Notes: generated by a model not told the origin, from the letters alone. A stretch of 41,792 nt of DNA from an uncultured Pelagibacteraceae bacterium (GCA_902526405.1 CABZKL010000010.1:1-41792); one strand, 5' to 3'. Shown: positions 26,914-38,251, counted from the stretch's first letter. Made by a program: numbers and translations.

Positions 26914-28590
26914 TCCTTCGATATCACCCTTATCATTTAGTTTTATAGAGTCTGCTGCAGGGACACGAGGTAGTCCCGGCATAGTCATAATTGCTCCACA
27001 AACAACAACAATAAACTCAGCACCTGACGAAAGTCTTATTTCTCTTACAGGCAAAACATGACCTGTTGGTGCACCTTTAAGATTTGGATCAGTTGAAAAA
27101 CTGTATTGTGTTTTTGCTACACATATTGGCAATTCTCCATAGCCTGCCTCCTCAAAACCTTTTAATTGATCTCTTATTTTTGTATCAGCAATCACTTCAT
27201 CGGCTCTATAAATTTCTTTTGCAATTATCTCAATCTTTTTAAACAGAGGTGTTTTACTTTCATAAAGAAAATTAAACCTGGCATCTTTTTTTTCGCACAA
27301 ATCAGCAACATGTGCTGCTAATTCTTTTGTCCCTTCACCACCATTTGCCCAGTGAGTGCATAAACTTGCTTTAACCCCTAAGTTTTCACAAAAATCAATT
27401 AAAGCTTTAACTTCACTATCTGTATCTTTAATAAAATGATTAACCGCGATCGCAACAGGTAATCCAAATTTTTTTACGTTTTCTATGTGTCTTTCAAGAT
27501 TCACTAGACCTTTTTTTAAAGCATCAACATTTTCATTTTTTAAGTCATCTTTTGCAACACCACCATGCATTTTTAAAGCTCTTATTGTTGCTACGATGAC
27601 AACACAACTCGGTTTCAAATTAGATTTTCTGCACTTAATATCTAAAAACTTTTCTGCCCCAAGGTCTGCACCAAAACCTGCTTCTGTTACAACATAGTCA
27701 GCAAGTTTTAATCCAGTTTTAGTTGCTATAACGGAGTTACAACCATGTGCAATATTTGCAAAAGGACCACCATGAATAATTGCAGGATTATTTTCTAATG
27801 TTTGAGTTACATTTGGTCTGATCGCATCTTTTAATAATACAGTCATTGGACCATGTGCTTTCAAGTCTTTCGCGTAAACTGGTTTCTTATCTCTTGTATA
27901 AGCAATTGTAATATTGCCAATTCTTTTTTCTAAATCTTCCAAATCATTTGATAAGCAGAAAATTGCCATGATTTCTGAAGCAACGGTAATATCAAATCCA
28001 TCTTCCCTAGGAAAACCATTTGCTACTCCTCCTAAATTTATATTTATTGATCTTAATGAACGGTCATTCATATCCATAACTCTTTTCCAAACAATCCGTC
28101 TTACATCTATATCTAATTTGTTACCCCAATAGATATGATTGTCGATTAATGCTGATAATAAATTATGAGCTGATGTAATTGCATGAAAATCTCCAGTAAA
28201 ATGTAAATTAATTTGCTCCATTGGAACAACTTGAGCATAACCTCCTCCAGCTGCACCACCTTTCATCCCAAATGAAGGCCCAAGACTTGGTTCTCTTAAG
28301 CAGACTATAGATTTTTTTCCAATTTTATTTAATCCATCATTTAAACCAACTGAAGTAGTGGTTTTACCTTCACCAGCAGGTGTAGGTGTTATTGCAGTTA
28401 CTAAAATTAGTTTCCCTTCTGGTTTATCTTTTAATGTGTCTAAATACTCCAGGTTAATTTTTGCAATGTGTCGTCCCATTGGACTGAAAGCAGTACTCTC
28501 ATCTGGAACATTTATCTTTGCTAATACCTCATTTATAGGCTGCATTTTTGCTTCTCGAGCTATTTGGATATCTGATTTAACATCACTCAT
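26905..28590 (-). CDS. fhs: Formate-tetrahydrofolate ligase
   Basis: 561 aa; [74 protein letters not shown]. Confidence 0.95.
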   Translation of the reverse strand: MSDVKSDIQIAREAKMQPINEVLAKINVPDESTAFSPMGRHIAKINLEYLDTLKDKPEGKLILVTAITPTPAGEGKTTTSVGLNDGLNKIGKKSIVCLREPSLGPSFGMKGGAAGGGYAQVVPMEQINLHFTGDFHAITSAHNLLSALIDNHIYWGNKLDIDVRRIVWKRVMDMNDRSLRSININLGGVANGFPREDGFDITVASEIMAIFCLSNDLEDLEKRIGNITIAYTRDKKPVYAKDLKAHGPMTVLLKDAIRPNVTQTLENNPAIIHGGPFANIAHGCNSVIATKTGLKLADYVVTEAGFGADLGAEKFLDIKCRKSNLKPSCVVIVATIRALKMHGGVAKDDLKNENVDALKKGLVNLERHIENVKKFGLPVAIAVNHFIKDTDSEVKALIDFCENLGVKASLCTHWANGGEGTKELAAHVADLCEKKDARFNFLYESKTPLFKKIEIIAKEIYRADEVIADTKIRDQLKGFEEAGYGELPICVAKTQYSFSTDPNLKGAPTGHVLPVREIRLSSGAEFIVVVCGAIMTMPGLPRVPAADSIKLNDKGDIEGLF

Positions 28591-28618
28591 TATTAATCTT
28601 ATAAATAATATGTTATCG

Positions 28619-28660
28619 TTGCAGACTTCTTATCCTTTTTTGTCATATTTGCAAACTTCT
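28619..28660. repeat. Pair of 12-bp direct repeats in the divergent fhs/soxB intergenic region (candidate operator)
   Basis: TTGCAGACTTCT (28619-28630) and TTGCAAACTTCT (28649-28660); one mismatch, 30-bp period. Confidence 0.5.
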
Positions 28661-28718
28661 AAAAAATATATATAAAAAAAATAAGAACTATTTATATTCT
28701 TTGTTATAAAATTAATTA

Positions 28719-29975
28719 ATGCAAAAATACTCCATATTTAATTTAGTTAAAAACGCATTTTCTAATCATGAAAACTGGGATTTAGCTTGGAAGGATCCAA
28801 CCCCAAAAGAGGAATATGATGTAGTTATTATTGGTGGTGGAGGCCATGGACTTGCCACTGCATATTACCTTGCAAAAGAACATAATATTACAAAAGTTGC
28901 AATTATCGAAAAAGGCTGGATAGGTGGCGGAAACGTTGGAAGAAATACAACGATAATAAGATCAAACTATATGCATGATGAGAACGCACTCTTCAGTGAG
29001 TTTGGAATGGATCTGTGGAGAAAAATGAGCCAGGATTTAAATTATAACGTGATGTTCTCGCCTAGAGGAATTATTAATCTTGCACACTCCGATGCACAAA
29101 TGAATACCTACGCAAGAAGAGGAAATTCGATGAGATTAAATGGAATTGATGCTGTTTTGTTAAACCGTGAACAAGTGAAAGAAATAATTCCAATGGCTGA
29201 CTTTTCAGAAAATGTAAGGTTTCCAATTTTTGGTGGATTAATGCAGCCAAGTGCAGGTACAGCAAGACACGATGCAGTTGCTTGGGGTTACGCACGTCAA
29301 GCAGACTCTATGGGTGTTGATATAATTCAAAATTGTGAAGTAACTGGTTTTGATGTTACAGCAGGTAAGATTAATGGCATAAGAACATCTCGAGGAAATA
29401 TAAAAACTAAAAAAGTTGGATTATGTGTTGCTGGAAGCACAAATATTTTAGCTGAAAAGTTAAATATGACTTTGCCAATAGAAACTCACCTTCTTCAAGC
29501 ATGTGTATCAGAGCCTGTTAAACCAATTTTAGATAGAGTAGTAACTTTTGGTGCAGGTCATTTTTACATAAGTCAATCTGATAAAGGAGAAATGGTAATG
29601 GGTGGAGACCTTGATGGATATAATAGTTACGCTCAAAGGGGAAATTTACCAACTCTTCAACATGTTTTAACAGAAGGAATTGCAATGATGCCTTTTTTAA
29701 GCAAATTGAAAATGCTTAGAACTTGGGGTGGTATAATGGATATGTCAATGGATGGTTCACCTATTATAGATAAAACACATATTGATGGTTTGTATTTAAA
29801 TTGTGGTTGGTGTTATGGTGGTTTTAAAGCAACGCCAGCTTCAGGTTGGACATTCGCTCATACAATCGCTCAAGATAGAGTTCACGAACTGAATGCTGGA
29901 TTTAGTCTAAATCGATTTAGTACTGGATACTTAATTGATGAAAAGGGACTTGGTACTAAAACCTGGATATCTTAA
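28719..29975 (+). CDS. soxB: Heterotetrameric sarcosine oxidase beta / N-methylglutamate dehydrogenase subunit
   Basis: 418 aa; YDVVIIGGGGHGLATAYYLAKEHNITKVAIIEKGWIGGGNVGRNTTIIRSNY. Confidence 0.88.
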   Translation: MQKYSIFNLVKNAFSNHENWDLAWKDPTPKEEYDVVIIGGGGHGLATAYYLAKEHNITKVAIIEKGWIGGGNVGRNTTIIRSNYMHDENALFSEFGMDLWRKMSQDLNYNVMFSPRGIINLAHSDAQMNTYARRGNSMRLNGIDAVLLNREQVKEIIPMADFSENVRFPIFGGLMQPSAGTARHDAVAWGYARQADSMGVDIIQNCEVTGFDVTAGKINGIRTSRGNIKTKKVGLCVAGSTNILAEKLNMTLPIETHLLQACVSEPVKPILDRVVTFGAGHFYISQSDKGEMVMGGDLDGYNSYAQRGNLPTLQHVLTEGIAMMPFLSKLKMLRTWGGIMDMSMDGSPIIDKTHIDGLYLNCGWCYGGFKATPASGWTFAHTIAQDRVHELNAGFSLNRFSTGYLIDEKGLGTKTWIS

Positions 29976-30245
29976 ATGCTTCACATTAAATGCCCGCATT
30001 GTGGGATGAGATCACAAAATGAATTTTCTTATGGTGGGGATGCTAGTGTAAAAAGACCTGAGCTTAATAAAGAAATCTCTGATGAAGAATGGGATAACTT
30101 TGTTTATAATAGAAAAAGTTTAAGAGGTAAGCACTTAGAGTTGTGGCAGCATTTATCTGGATGTAGACAATGGATTAAGGTGGAAAGAGACACTGCTACT
30201 CATGAAATATTTAATACATATAAAGCTGATGAGGAAATTTCTTAA
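29976..30245 (+). CDS. soxD: Sarcosine oxidase delta / NMGDH small Zn subunit
   Basis: 89 aa; HIKCPHCGMRSQNEFSYGGDA, HLSGCRQWIKVERDTATHEI. Confidence 0.88.
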   Translation: MLHIKCPHCGMRSQNEFSYGGDASVKRPELNKEISDEEWDNFVYNRKSLRGKHLELWQHLSGCRQWIKVERDTATHEIFNTYKADEEIS

Positions 30246-33241
30246 TGACTCAAAAATTTAGAATAGAAAATGGTGGACTAATTAACAGGGATAAAAAATT
30301 ATCATTTAAATTTAATGGAAAAACATACTTTGGTTACGAGGGAGATACTTTAGCATCTGCTTTAATTGCTAATGGAGTACATTTAGTAGGTAGAAGCTTT
30401 AAATATCATAGACCAAGAGGGTTTTTTGGAGCTGGGGTAGATGAGCCTTATGCAATAGTTCAACTTTATAGAAATAATGAGACAGAGCCAAATATTAAAG
30501 CTACTGAGCAAGAGCTTTTTGAAGGACTAGAAGCTAAAAGTGTAAATTGTTGGCCAAGTGTAAACTTTGATATTGGTGCAATAAACAACTTTTTAAAAAT
30601 TTTTCTACCTGCAGGATTTTATTATAAGACTTTCATGTGGCCTAAAAGTTTTTGGTATCGAGTTTATGAACCTTTTATTAGAAAAGCTGCAGGCTTAGGT
30701 GTTGCTTCTACAAAACATGATAAAGAGAGATATGAACATAAATATGAGTATTGTGACTTATTAATTGCTGGTTCTGGTCCATCAGGTTTAGCAAGTGCTT
30801 ATGCAGCTGCAAAAAATGGTGCAAGAGTGATTCTAGCTGAAGATAAACCAAGATTTGGAGGATCCCTGTTAACTAGTGATGTAAATATTGGAAACCAATC
30901 AGGTGAGGATTGGGCAAATAGTATTATTTCTGAATTAAAAGAAATGCCAAATGTGATTGTTAAAAATAGATCACAAGTTTTTGGGTACTATGATCATAAT
31001 ATGTTAGTGATGTCAGAAAAAGTTAGTGATCATCTTCCAAAAACAAAAAAACATCATCCAAAACAAAGACTTTGGTATATTAGGGCAAAACAGGTTTTAA
31101 TCTCCTCAGGATCAATTGAAAGACCACTAGTTTTTGGGAATAATGATACTCCTGGCGTAATGTTGTCCTCAGCAGCCAAAGAATATTTAAAAGTATATGG
31201 AGTGTTAGTTGGTAAAAATCCATTAGTTTTTACAAATAATGACAGTGGATATGAGACAGCAATTGAATTTAAAAAAAATGGAATTAATCCAATTATTTTA
31301 GACTCTAGAGTTAATCCACAATCAGAAATAATTGATGAAGCAATTAATCTTGGTATTAAAATAAAATTTTCGTATGTTGTTGTTGCTGCACAGGGATACA
31401 AAAAAGTAAGTTCAGCAGATATAGCAAAAATTTCAGATGATAAAAAGCAACTTGGTACAATTGAAAATATTAAGTGTGATTGTATTTGTGTTTCAGGCTT
31501 TTGGACGCCAACTATTCATCTAGCTTCACAATCAGGAAATAAAACTAAATTTAAGGAAGAAATTGATGCCTTTGTTCCTGGGACATCTAAGCAGAATGAA
31601 ACAACCCTAGGTGCTGCTAATGGGATTTTTACATTAGAAGAAACGTTAAAAGACTCATTTATGGCTGGCCAAGATTTATCGAAAAAGATTACAAACAATG
31701 ATAATAAAATTTCTTTCCCAAATGTTGTTGAAAAAAAATCTTCTCAACATGATAAGTTTTGGTGTGTGCCTCTGCCTAAGGGAAAAAGTTATAAGAGATT
31801 TTTAGATTTTCAAAATGATGTTGCTGTTTCAGATATCGAAATAGCTTTAAAAGAAGGGTATCGATCAATAGAACATGTTAAAAGATACACAACTCTTGGA
31901 ATGGCAACTGACCAAGGTAAAACAAGTAATTTAAATGGACTACAATTAGTTTCTGATATTGAAAATAAAGTTGTACCTGCAGTAGGTCATACTACTTTCA
32001 GACCTCCTTATACGCCAATATCTATTGGAGCAATTGTAGGAAGAGAAGTTGGAAAGCACTCCAAACCTACTCGTAAATCTCCTATGCATTCATGGCATGA
32101 GAGAAATAATGCTGTATTTGTTGATGCTGGAGTTTGGTTAAGACCAAGATATTATAAGCAAGGCAACGAAAATCTTTTTGAAGCATCAAAGCGAGAAGCT
32201 AAAAATGTTAGAACAAATGTTGGTGTTTGTGATGTTACCACTTTAGGAAAAATTGATATCAAAGGTCCTGATTCAGCAGAACTACTAAATAGAGTTTACA
32301 CAAATGCTTGGTTAAAGTTACCAGTTGGTAAAGCAAGATATGGAGTGATGCTTAGAGAAGATGGAATAGTTATGGATGATGGAACAACAACTAGGATTTC
32401 TGAGAACCATTATCATATGACTACTACTACAGCTCAAGCAGCAAATGTACTTTCTCATCTAGAATATTATCTGCAACTTGTTTGGCCAGAATTAAATGTT
32501 AATGTAGTTTCTACAACTGAACAATGGGCTGGTGCAGCAATTGCAGGACCAAAATCTAGAAAATTATTGGAAAAATTATTTCCCAATAATGATGTTTCAA
32601 ACGAGGGACTTCCGTTTATGGGGTACATGGAGTCTGAATTGTTTGGAGTTAAAGCTAGAATTTTTAGAATCTCATTTTCAGGTGAATTAGCTTACGAAGT
32701 AAATGTAGAGTCAGATAATGGTCAGTTTATGTGGGAAAAAATAATTGAACTGGGTCAAGAGTTTCAAGTTCAACCTTATGGAACAGAAGCATTATCAACT
32801 TTAAGAATTGAAATGGGGCATGTAGCAGGATCAGAACTTGATGGAAGAACTATTTCTTACGATACTTCGTTAGAGGGATTAATTAGTAAAAAGAAAGATT
32901 TTATTGGTAAAAGGTCATTGAATAGAGAAGCTTTTACCTCAAGTGACAGGCAAAAAATTGTTGGAGTTGTCCCTATAGATAAAAAAACAAGCATACCAGA
33001 AGGTTCTCATTTAGTGAAAGACGCTCAGGCCCCTTTACCAAACAAAAAATTAGGACACATATCTGCTTCATGCTGGAGTGTAGAACATGATAACCCTTTT
33101 TCTCTTGCTATTTTAAAGGATGGAAAAAATATGATTGGAGAAAAATTATTTGTTATGTCTCCATTAAAAAACAAAGTAATTCCAGTTGAAATTGTTTCAT
33201 CACATTATGTAGATCCAAAAGGAGAAAGAGTTAGATCATGA
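30245..33241 (+). CDS. soxA: Sarcosine oxidase alpha / NMGDH large subunit (NAD(P)/FAD + GcvT domains)
   Basis: 998 aa; [68 protein letters not shown], GcvT-like C-terminus. Confidence 0.9.
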   Translation: MTQKFRIENGGLINRDKKLSFKFNGKTYFGYEGDTLASALIANGVHLVGRSFKYHRPRGFFGAGVDEPYAIVQLYRNNETEPNIKATEQELFEGLEAKSVNCWPSVNFDIGAINNFLKIFLPAGFYYKTFMWPKSFWYRVYEPFIRKAAGLGVASTKHDKERYEHKYEYCDLLIAGSGPSGLASAYAAAKNGARVILAEDKPRFGGSLLTSDVNIGNQSGEDWANSIISELKEMPNVIVKNRSQVFGYYDHNMLVMSEKVSDHLPKTKKHHPKQRLWYIRAKQVLISSGSIERPLVFGNNDTPGVMLSSAAKEYLKVYGVLVGKNPLVFTNNDSGYETAIEFKKNGINPIILDSRVNPQSEIIDEAINLGIKIKFSYVVVAAQGYKKVSSADIAKISDDKKQLGTIENIKCDCICVSGFWTPTIHLASQSGNKTKFKEEIDAFVPGTSKQNETTLGAANGIFTLEETLKDSFMAGQDLSKKITNNDNKISFPNVVEKKSSQHDKFWCVPLPKGKSYKRFLDFQNDVAVSDIEIALKEGYRSIEHVKRYTTLGMATDQGKTSNLNGLQLVSDIENKVVPAVGHTTFRPPYTPISIGAIVGREVGKHSKPTRKSPMHSWHERNNAVFVDAGVWLRPRYYKQGNENLFEASKREAKNVRTNVGVCDVTTLGKIDIKGPDSAELLNRVYTNAWLKLPVGKARYGVMLREDGIVMDDGTTTRISENHYHMTTTTAQAANVLSHLEYYLQLVWPELNVNVVSTTEQWAGAAIAGPKSRKLLEKLFPNNDVSNEGLPFMGYMESELFGVKARIFRISFSGELAYEVNVESDNGQFMWEKIIELGQEFQVQPYGTEALSTLRIEMGHVAGSELDGRTISYDTSLEGLISKKKDFIGKRSLNREAFTSSDRQKIVGVVPIDKKTSIPEGSHLVKDAQAPLPNKKLGHISASCWSVEHDNPFSLAILKDGKNMIGEKLFVMSPLKNKVIPVEIVSSHYVDPKGERVRS

Positions 33242-33825
33242 GTTCTATATCAGCTTTAAAAAACATTCATCAAAAAGGACAATTTGGTGATTATGAAGGA
33301 AAAAATGAAAAAAATTTAATTAAAATTTCAGAAATAAAAAACATATTTATTACTCAGATTGTTCAACATAAAAATTCGAATGTTGTATCTGAAGAAATTA
33401 AAATAGATAATATAAACTTAAGCTCAAAACCATTATCAGTAGAAAGTAATGAAAAAACTAGAATTCTTTGGAATGGGCCGAGAAATTGGTTAATTATTAC
33501 AACTCAAAAAGAGATTTTTTCTGAAATCGATAAAAAAATTGAAGAGAAAGATTTTGCAGTTACAGATATTTCTCATTCAAAATCAATTATTGAGCTGGAA
33601 GGTGATGATGCAAAGGAAGTTTTAAAAAAAGGATGTCCTTTTAATTTCAATGAATTCCATAAGAATAATTGTTTGAATTCAACATATAATGGAATGTCCA
33701 TAATTGTTGATATGATAAATAATAATCCTGATACATTTAGAATTTTTGCCCTAAGAAGTTTTGGAGAATCTCTTTATCATTCAATAACAGATTCATCCTT
33801 AGAATTTGGCTATATAGGAAAATAA
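33238..33825 (+). CDS. soxG: Sarcosine oxidase gamma / NMGDH subunit
   Basis: 195 aa; [39 protein letters not shown]; overlaps soxA stop. Confidence 0.82.
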   Translation: MSSISALKNIHQKGQFGDYEGKNEKNLIKISEIKNIFITQIVQHKNSNVVSEEIKIDNINLSSKPLSVESNEKTRILWNGPRNWLIITTQKEIFSEIDKKIEEKDFAVTDISHSKSIIELEGDDAKEVLKKGCPFNFNEFHKNNCLNSTYNGMSIIVDMINNNPDTFRIFALRSFGESLYHSITDSSLEFGYIGK

Positions 33826-33826
33826 A

Positions 33827-34675
33827 TTAATCTCTTGTAGCTATATACACCCCAATTGTTGCGATTAAAAAACCTAAAAGATCTAAATTACTTAGGCTCT
33901 CGTTTAAAAAAAGCCAAGCCATGAGTGCAGAAGTAGGTGGAATTAAGAAAAAAATAGAAACGGTTTTGCTTGCAGAATTTCTTTTAATTAAAAACATTAA
34001 AATTGTAAAAGCTCCAAAGGAAACTAAAAAAATCTGATGGCTCATCGCAACTAAAAATGTAGTCGAGAAATCAATATAAGGTTCTGCAAAAAGAATAATA
34101 ATTATAATATGAAAAATAAATCCTCCTAAAGCTTGATTCATATTACTGACTGATAAAGGTAAATTATTACTTAATTTTTTTTGCCAAATAGTTGATGTTG
34201 TTATAGCTATTAACGCAACTACTGTTGCAAGTAATCCAATAGTTGGAATTTCGCTACCTATGTCAAAACCTAATACCATTACAGCACCAGAAAAACCCAA
34301 CAGAACTCCCACCCATTGTTTTGCAGAAACTTTTTCATTTAAAATTGGTCCACTCAATGCATTGGTAAGTATGGGTTGTAGTGTTACTATAAGTGCTGCA
34401 ATTCCAGTAGGCATTCCTTTAGAAATTGAAAAAAAAACACCACCTAAATAAAAACCATGGAAAAGAACACCACTAAAAAAAGACTCAAAAAAGTTTTTTC
34501 TATCGACTATAATTTTTTTTTTTGAATAAATTGAAAATAAGAAAAAACCTAATGCGACTAAAGCAAATCGAAAAGCAAGAGCTGAAAAGGGGTCACTATT
34601 ATCTATAATTGGTTTAGTGGTAATAAATGCTGAAGACCAAAGTAGAATAAAGATAAATGGAAAAACCTTAACCAT
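33827..34675 (-). CDS. EamA/DMT-family transporter
   Basis: 282 aa, about 10 TM; FILLWSSAFITTKPIID, WVGVLLGFSGAVMVL. Confidence 0.85.
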   Translation of the reverse strand: MVKVFPFIFILLWSSAFITTKPIIDNSDPFSALAFRFALVALGFFLFSIYSKKKIIVDRKNFFESFFSGVLFHGFYLGGVFFSISKGMPTGIAALIVTLQPILTNALSGPILNEKVSAKQWVGVLLGFSGAVMVLGFDIGSEIPTIGLLATVVALIAITTSTIWQKKLSNNLPLSVSNMNQALGGFIFHIIIIILFAEPYIDFSTTFLVAMSHQIFLVSFGAFTILMFLIKRNSASKTVSIFFLIPPTSALMAWLFLNESLSNLDLLGFLIATIGVYIATRD

Positions 34676-34783
34676 TTTTGCTTTATAATTAATTATTCAA
34701 TTTAGTCCTAATAATTTTGCTCGATTTGACTTAATTCTATCTTGAGTTGAATTTTAAAATAAGTATTAGTTTGATAACCCTTT

Positions 34784-35080
34784 ATGAAAATATTAAAAAT
34801 ATTTTTTGGAGTTTTAAGTTTCGTAATTTTAACAGGATGTATTCAAACAACATCTCTTTTAGGTCCTAGTGTAACTGCAGCTACTACAGGAAATGTATTT
34901 CAAGCAGGTTTTCAATATGGGGCTAATACAGTACTGAAAAATGAAACTGGTAAAGATGTTGTGACCCATATTAAAGATAAAATTGAAGAAAATAATAAAG
35001 AAAAAAAACTTCATGCTCAGTTAAAAAAGTTAATAGAAAATAGAATTGAGACTACCAGACAAAAATTATTATCTAACTAA
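34784..35080 (+). CDS. Small putative lipoprotein
   Basis: 98 aa; lipobox-like FVILTGC after a hydrophobic leader. Confidence 0.6.
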   Translation: MKILKIFFGVLSFVILTGCIQTTSLLGPSVTAATTGNVFQAGFQYGANTVLKNETGKDVVTHIKDKIEENNKEKKLHAQLKKLIENRIETTRQKLLSN

Positions 35081-35517
35081 TTCAAGATATCTAATTTTAT
35101 TAATTTATCTTGTTTCGTCTCCTTACACCACATCTCGTAGCTTTCACATACTCGCCAAAGATGATCAAAAGCTCTTTGAGATATTTCTAAAGGAAAATGG
35201 CTTTTAGTATAATAAAGCTTAGGGATTTTAATTAAAAGTTTTATCATTGAGTCTTTTTGTAATTCTAATAATTTTAAAGTTTCACTGGTTATTTTTTTTC
35301 CTGTGATTTCATCAACAAACTTGTTCTTTTCTAATTTTTCAAACCATTTATCATGAAATTCACCTGAGCTAATTAATTCATATTCTTTAGACGCCATAAA
35401 TGTCTCGAAAGCTTGAATATTGTTAGTTTCTGGGTTTTTATTTTTAATTTCAATTATTTTAAAATAAATAAACTCAGCAACTCTAAGCACATAAGGCTTT
35501 TCAATCTTTGATTGCAT
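35077..35517 (-). CDS. Hypothetical protein
   Basis: 146 aa ORF filling the gap, 3 nt from the racemase stop; no recognised family. Confidence 0.55.
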   Translation of the reverse strand: MQSKIEKPYVLRVAEFIYFKIIEIKNKNPETNNIQAFETFMASKEYELISSGEFHDKWFEKLEKNKFVDEITGKKITSETLKLLELQKDSMIKLLIKIPKLYYTKSHFPLEISQRAFDHLWRVCESYEMWCKETKQDKLIKLDILN

Positions 35518-35520
35518 AAC

Positions 35521-36267
35521 TTAATTTTTATGTTTTGCCATGGCAGATTCAGCCAAAATAAGATTTGGATCTAAAAATATTTTCGATGACTTTACATTTT
35601 TAAATGACTTAAATGCAAATATTGCTATTGGAAGCTCTGTACATCCCAAAATTATTTTTTTACATTTTATACTCATCAAATAGTTTATTGCTGGCTTAAT
35701 GGCTTTTTCTGCAGCCCGTACATTTCCCATTTTTACAAATTTAATTGCTTTATTTACTGAGTTTTTTTGAATGTTTTCTGAAGGTATTACAAGATTATAA
35801 TTTTTATCAAAAAAATTGTTATAAACACCAGTTCTTAAAGTACCCTCAGTTGCTAAGAGCCCAACTTTAGAATTTTTTTTACAATTTTTTTTTGTGAATT
35901 TAAATACCTCTTTAGGCATATTAATTATCGGAATATTTATTTTTTTTCGTAAATCATCATACCAATAATGAGCAGTATTACAGGGGATAACAATAAATTT
36001 ACATTTATTTTTCTCAAGTAATTTACAACCTTTTAGTAAACTTTTTAAAACTCTTTCATACTTTATTTTGCTTTTTTTGTTTGTAGATTTATTAGAAAGA
36101 TTTTTGGTTTGAGATCCAATTGACTCAGGTCTGCCAGGAATATTAGATTTATTGTAAAGTAAAAATAAGGGATATTCTTGATCAATTTTTCCTCTATTAA
36201 GAACAGCAAGCTTGTTACAAAAATCAAGTCCTGCTTGAGTTCCCATTCCGCCCAAAATTCCAATCAT
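35521..36267 (-). CDS. Aspartate/glutamate racemase family
   Basis: 248 aa; IGILGGMGTQAGLDF, VIPCNTAHYWYDDL, IILGCTELPIAI. Confidence 0.88.
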   Translation of the reverse strand: MIGILGGMGTQAGLDFCNKLAVLNRGKIDQEYPLFLLYNKSNIPGRPESIGSQTKNLSNKSTNKKSKIKYERVLKSLLKGCKLLEKNKCKFIVIPCNTAHYWYDDLRKKINIPIINMPKEVFKFTKKNCKKNSKVGLLATEGTLRTGVYNNFFDKNYNLVIPSENIQKNSVNKAIKFVKMGNVRAAEKAIKPAINYLMSIKCKKIILGCTELPIAIFAFKSFKNVKSSKIFLDPNLILAESAMAKHKN

Positions 36268-36349
36268 AATTTTTGATTAATTTATAAACTTTGATTTTAA
36301 TTTTTTATAATTAATAATTGTGTTTATAAGTTGATTTTCAATATTTCGT

Positions 36350-36400
36350 ATCGGCTGAAATATATAAAATAGTATAACTAAATTAATGTTTTCAGCCAAT
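36350..36400 (-). other. Long-loop RNA stem candidate between cspA and racemase gene
   Basis: Minus-strand AUUGGCUGAAA...UUUCAGCCGAU, 11-bp stem including one G.U, 29-nt loop; no T-run after it. Confidence 0.4.
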
Positions 36401-36413
36401 AGGAAGTGTGAAA

Positions 36414-36620
36414 TTATGCAGTTTTTAGGTTAACTGCAGAAGGACCTTTAGGACCATCTTCAACATCGAAAGTCAAAGCTTGACCCTCATCTAAACCGTT
36501 CATACCAGCATCTCTTACAGCTGAAACATGTACAAACACATCTTTTTCTTTATCTTCTCTTTCAATAAAACCAAAACCTTTGGTTGGATTGAACCATTTT
36601 ACTTTTCCTTGTAGACTCAT
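36414..36620 (-). CDS. Cold shock protein
   Basis: 68 aa; [31 protein letters not shown]. Confidence 0.96.
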   Translation of the reverse strand: MSLQGKVKWFNPTKGFGFIEREDKEKDVFVHVSAVRDAGMNGLDEGQALTFDVEDGPKGPSAVNLKTA

Positions 36621-36736
36621 ATTTTTCTTCTTACTTTTTGTTATATTAATTTATTACTTATAATTAAGTAATCATAGCTTTGTTTAGATTTTCTAGGGTT
36701 TTGTCAACAAAATATATTATAAATTAAAAATATTTT

Positions 36737-37204
36737 CTAATTTGTGTCAATAATTTTAGTGAAATATACAGAATTTACATCTTCTTTATAGTGCGCAAAA
36801 GGTTGGCATTCTTCAAATTCACATTTTTTAAAAAGTTTTCTTGCTGGTAAAAAAAAATCTCCAGCTCCAGTCTCAATACTTAATTTTTTTATCTTTAGTT
36901 TCTTGGCTTCATTAATTAAATGATTAATTACATTAATTCCATACCCTTTATTTCTAAAATTATCATGAATTCTTATAGATTTGAATTCTCCATGACCCTC
37001 GTCTAGAAACTTGAGAGCACCGCAACCTATTAAATTTTCATATTGCCACAAGCTCCAAAATTTAATCGTTGATACTTTAAGACCAGGAATATCTAAAACA
37101 TGGCCACTGCCTTCTGGAGATGCCGCTCTAAGCTCAACAAAGTGTTTACTAAGAAGTTCATGAACCTTAGGATTATCAAAATTACCTTCTAATGATTTAA
37201 ACAT
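36737..37204 (-). CDS. GNAT-family N-acetyltransferase
   Basis: 155 aa; GEFKSIRIHDNFRNKGYGINVINHLINEAKKLKIKKLSIETG. Confidence 0.85.
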   Translation of the reverse strand: MFKSLEGNFDNPKVHELLSKHFVELRAASPEGSGHVLDIPGLKVSTIKFWSLWQYENLIGCGALKFLDEGHGEFKSIRIHDNFRNKGYGINVINHLINEAKKLKIKKLSIETGAGDFFLPARKLFKKCEFEECQPFAHYKEDVNSVYFTKIIDTN

Positions 37205-38251
37205 TTAAATTAATATTGTGATATGACCCATTTTTCTTTTTTCTTTAATCTCTTTTTTTAAATAATCAAAGAAAAATTCATTCTTTTTTAAGTTAGGAGA
37301 ATTTCTATATTGAGATATCTGATCACCTAATAAATTAATCATTTTTGCATTAGAAATTTTTTTCAATGGTATTTGCTCTAACCCACAAACTGCTCTAACA
37401 TGATTTTCAAATTGACTCACATTGTATGAATTAATAGTAAGATGGCCAGAGTTATGCACCCTAGGTGCAACTTCGTTTACATATAAATTATCATTTCTGT
37501 CGATAAAAAATTCTACACACAATGTTCCCACATATTTAAGTTCTTCTGCAATTAGCATAGCCCAGTCTTTAGATTGATTAAAAATTTTCTCATTTATTTC
37601 AGCAGGTATTTTAGAATATTTTAAAATTTGATCTTCATGAGTATTCTCAATGGGCTCATATATTTCATATTTATTATTACTAAATCTGGTAATAATTATT
37701 GAGATTTCTTTTTTTAGTTTAACAAGTTTCTCAAGAATATGTCCACTGGAAAAATCTATATTAAGAGAATTTAACTCTTCAGTCGAATTTATTGGATGTT
37801 GTCCTTTTCCATCATAACCAAGTGTGGTAGTCTTTAATATTCCAGGTAAAAAATCTTTTAAGGCATCTATGTCTGACTTTTTTTCAATTGATACATACCG
37901 TGTGGTTCTAATATTTAATTTATTTATAAAATCTTTTTCAGCCAATCGATGTTGAATAAGTCGATTCACAGAAGGTTTAGGTAAAACTGGTTTTAATTTG
38001 TTTATTTTATTAAGGGTTTCAAATGGTATATTTTCAAATTCATAAGTTACAACGTTAACTTGATTAACAAAATCATCTATTTTCTCCTTATTATCATAAT
38101 TTCCTGAAATAAATTGATTACAAAAGTTTTGAGCTGGAGCATCTTCATCGTCAGAAAAAATTACAGTTTTAACATTTAATTTTTTTGCAGCAATTGCTAA
38201 CATGCTACCTAGCTGTCCACCTCCTATAATACCAAGAGTAATCTCAGACAT
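37205..38251 (-). CDS. purK: 5-(carboxyamino)imidazole ribonucleotide synthase
   Basis: 348 aa; IGIIGGGQLGSMLAIAAKKL, TTTLGYDGKGQ, VNEVAPRVHNSGHLT; adjacent to purE. Confidence 0.94.
   Translation of the reverse strand: MSEITLGIIGGGQLGSMLAIAAKKLNVKTVIFSDDEDAPAQNFCNQFISGNYDNKEKIDDFVNQVNVVTYEFENIPFETLNKINKLKPVLPKPSVNRLIQHRLAEKDFINKLNIRTTRYVSIEKKSDIDALKDFLPGILKTTTLGYDGKGQHPINSTEELNSLNIDFSSGHILEKLVKLKKEISIIITRFSNNKYEIYEPIENTHEDQILKYSKIPAEINEKIFNQSKDWAMLIAEELKYVGTLCVEFFIDRNDNLYVNEVAPRVHNSGHLTINSYNVSQFENHVRAVCGLEQIPLKKISNAKMINLLGDQISQYRNSPNLKKNEFFFDYLKKEIKEKRKMGHITILI

Noticed and set aside
27485-28675. Plus-strand ORFs opposite fhs (27485, 27914, 28358)
   Set aside because: Antisense shadow ORFs of a highly conserved gene.
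36621-36736. cspA promoter TTGACA on the minus strand
   Set aside because: A -35-like TTGACA is present but no acceptable -10 at 16-18 nt spacing; too weak to annotate.
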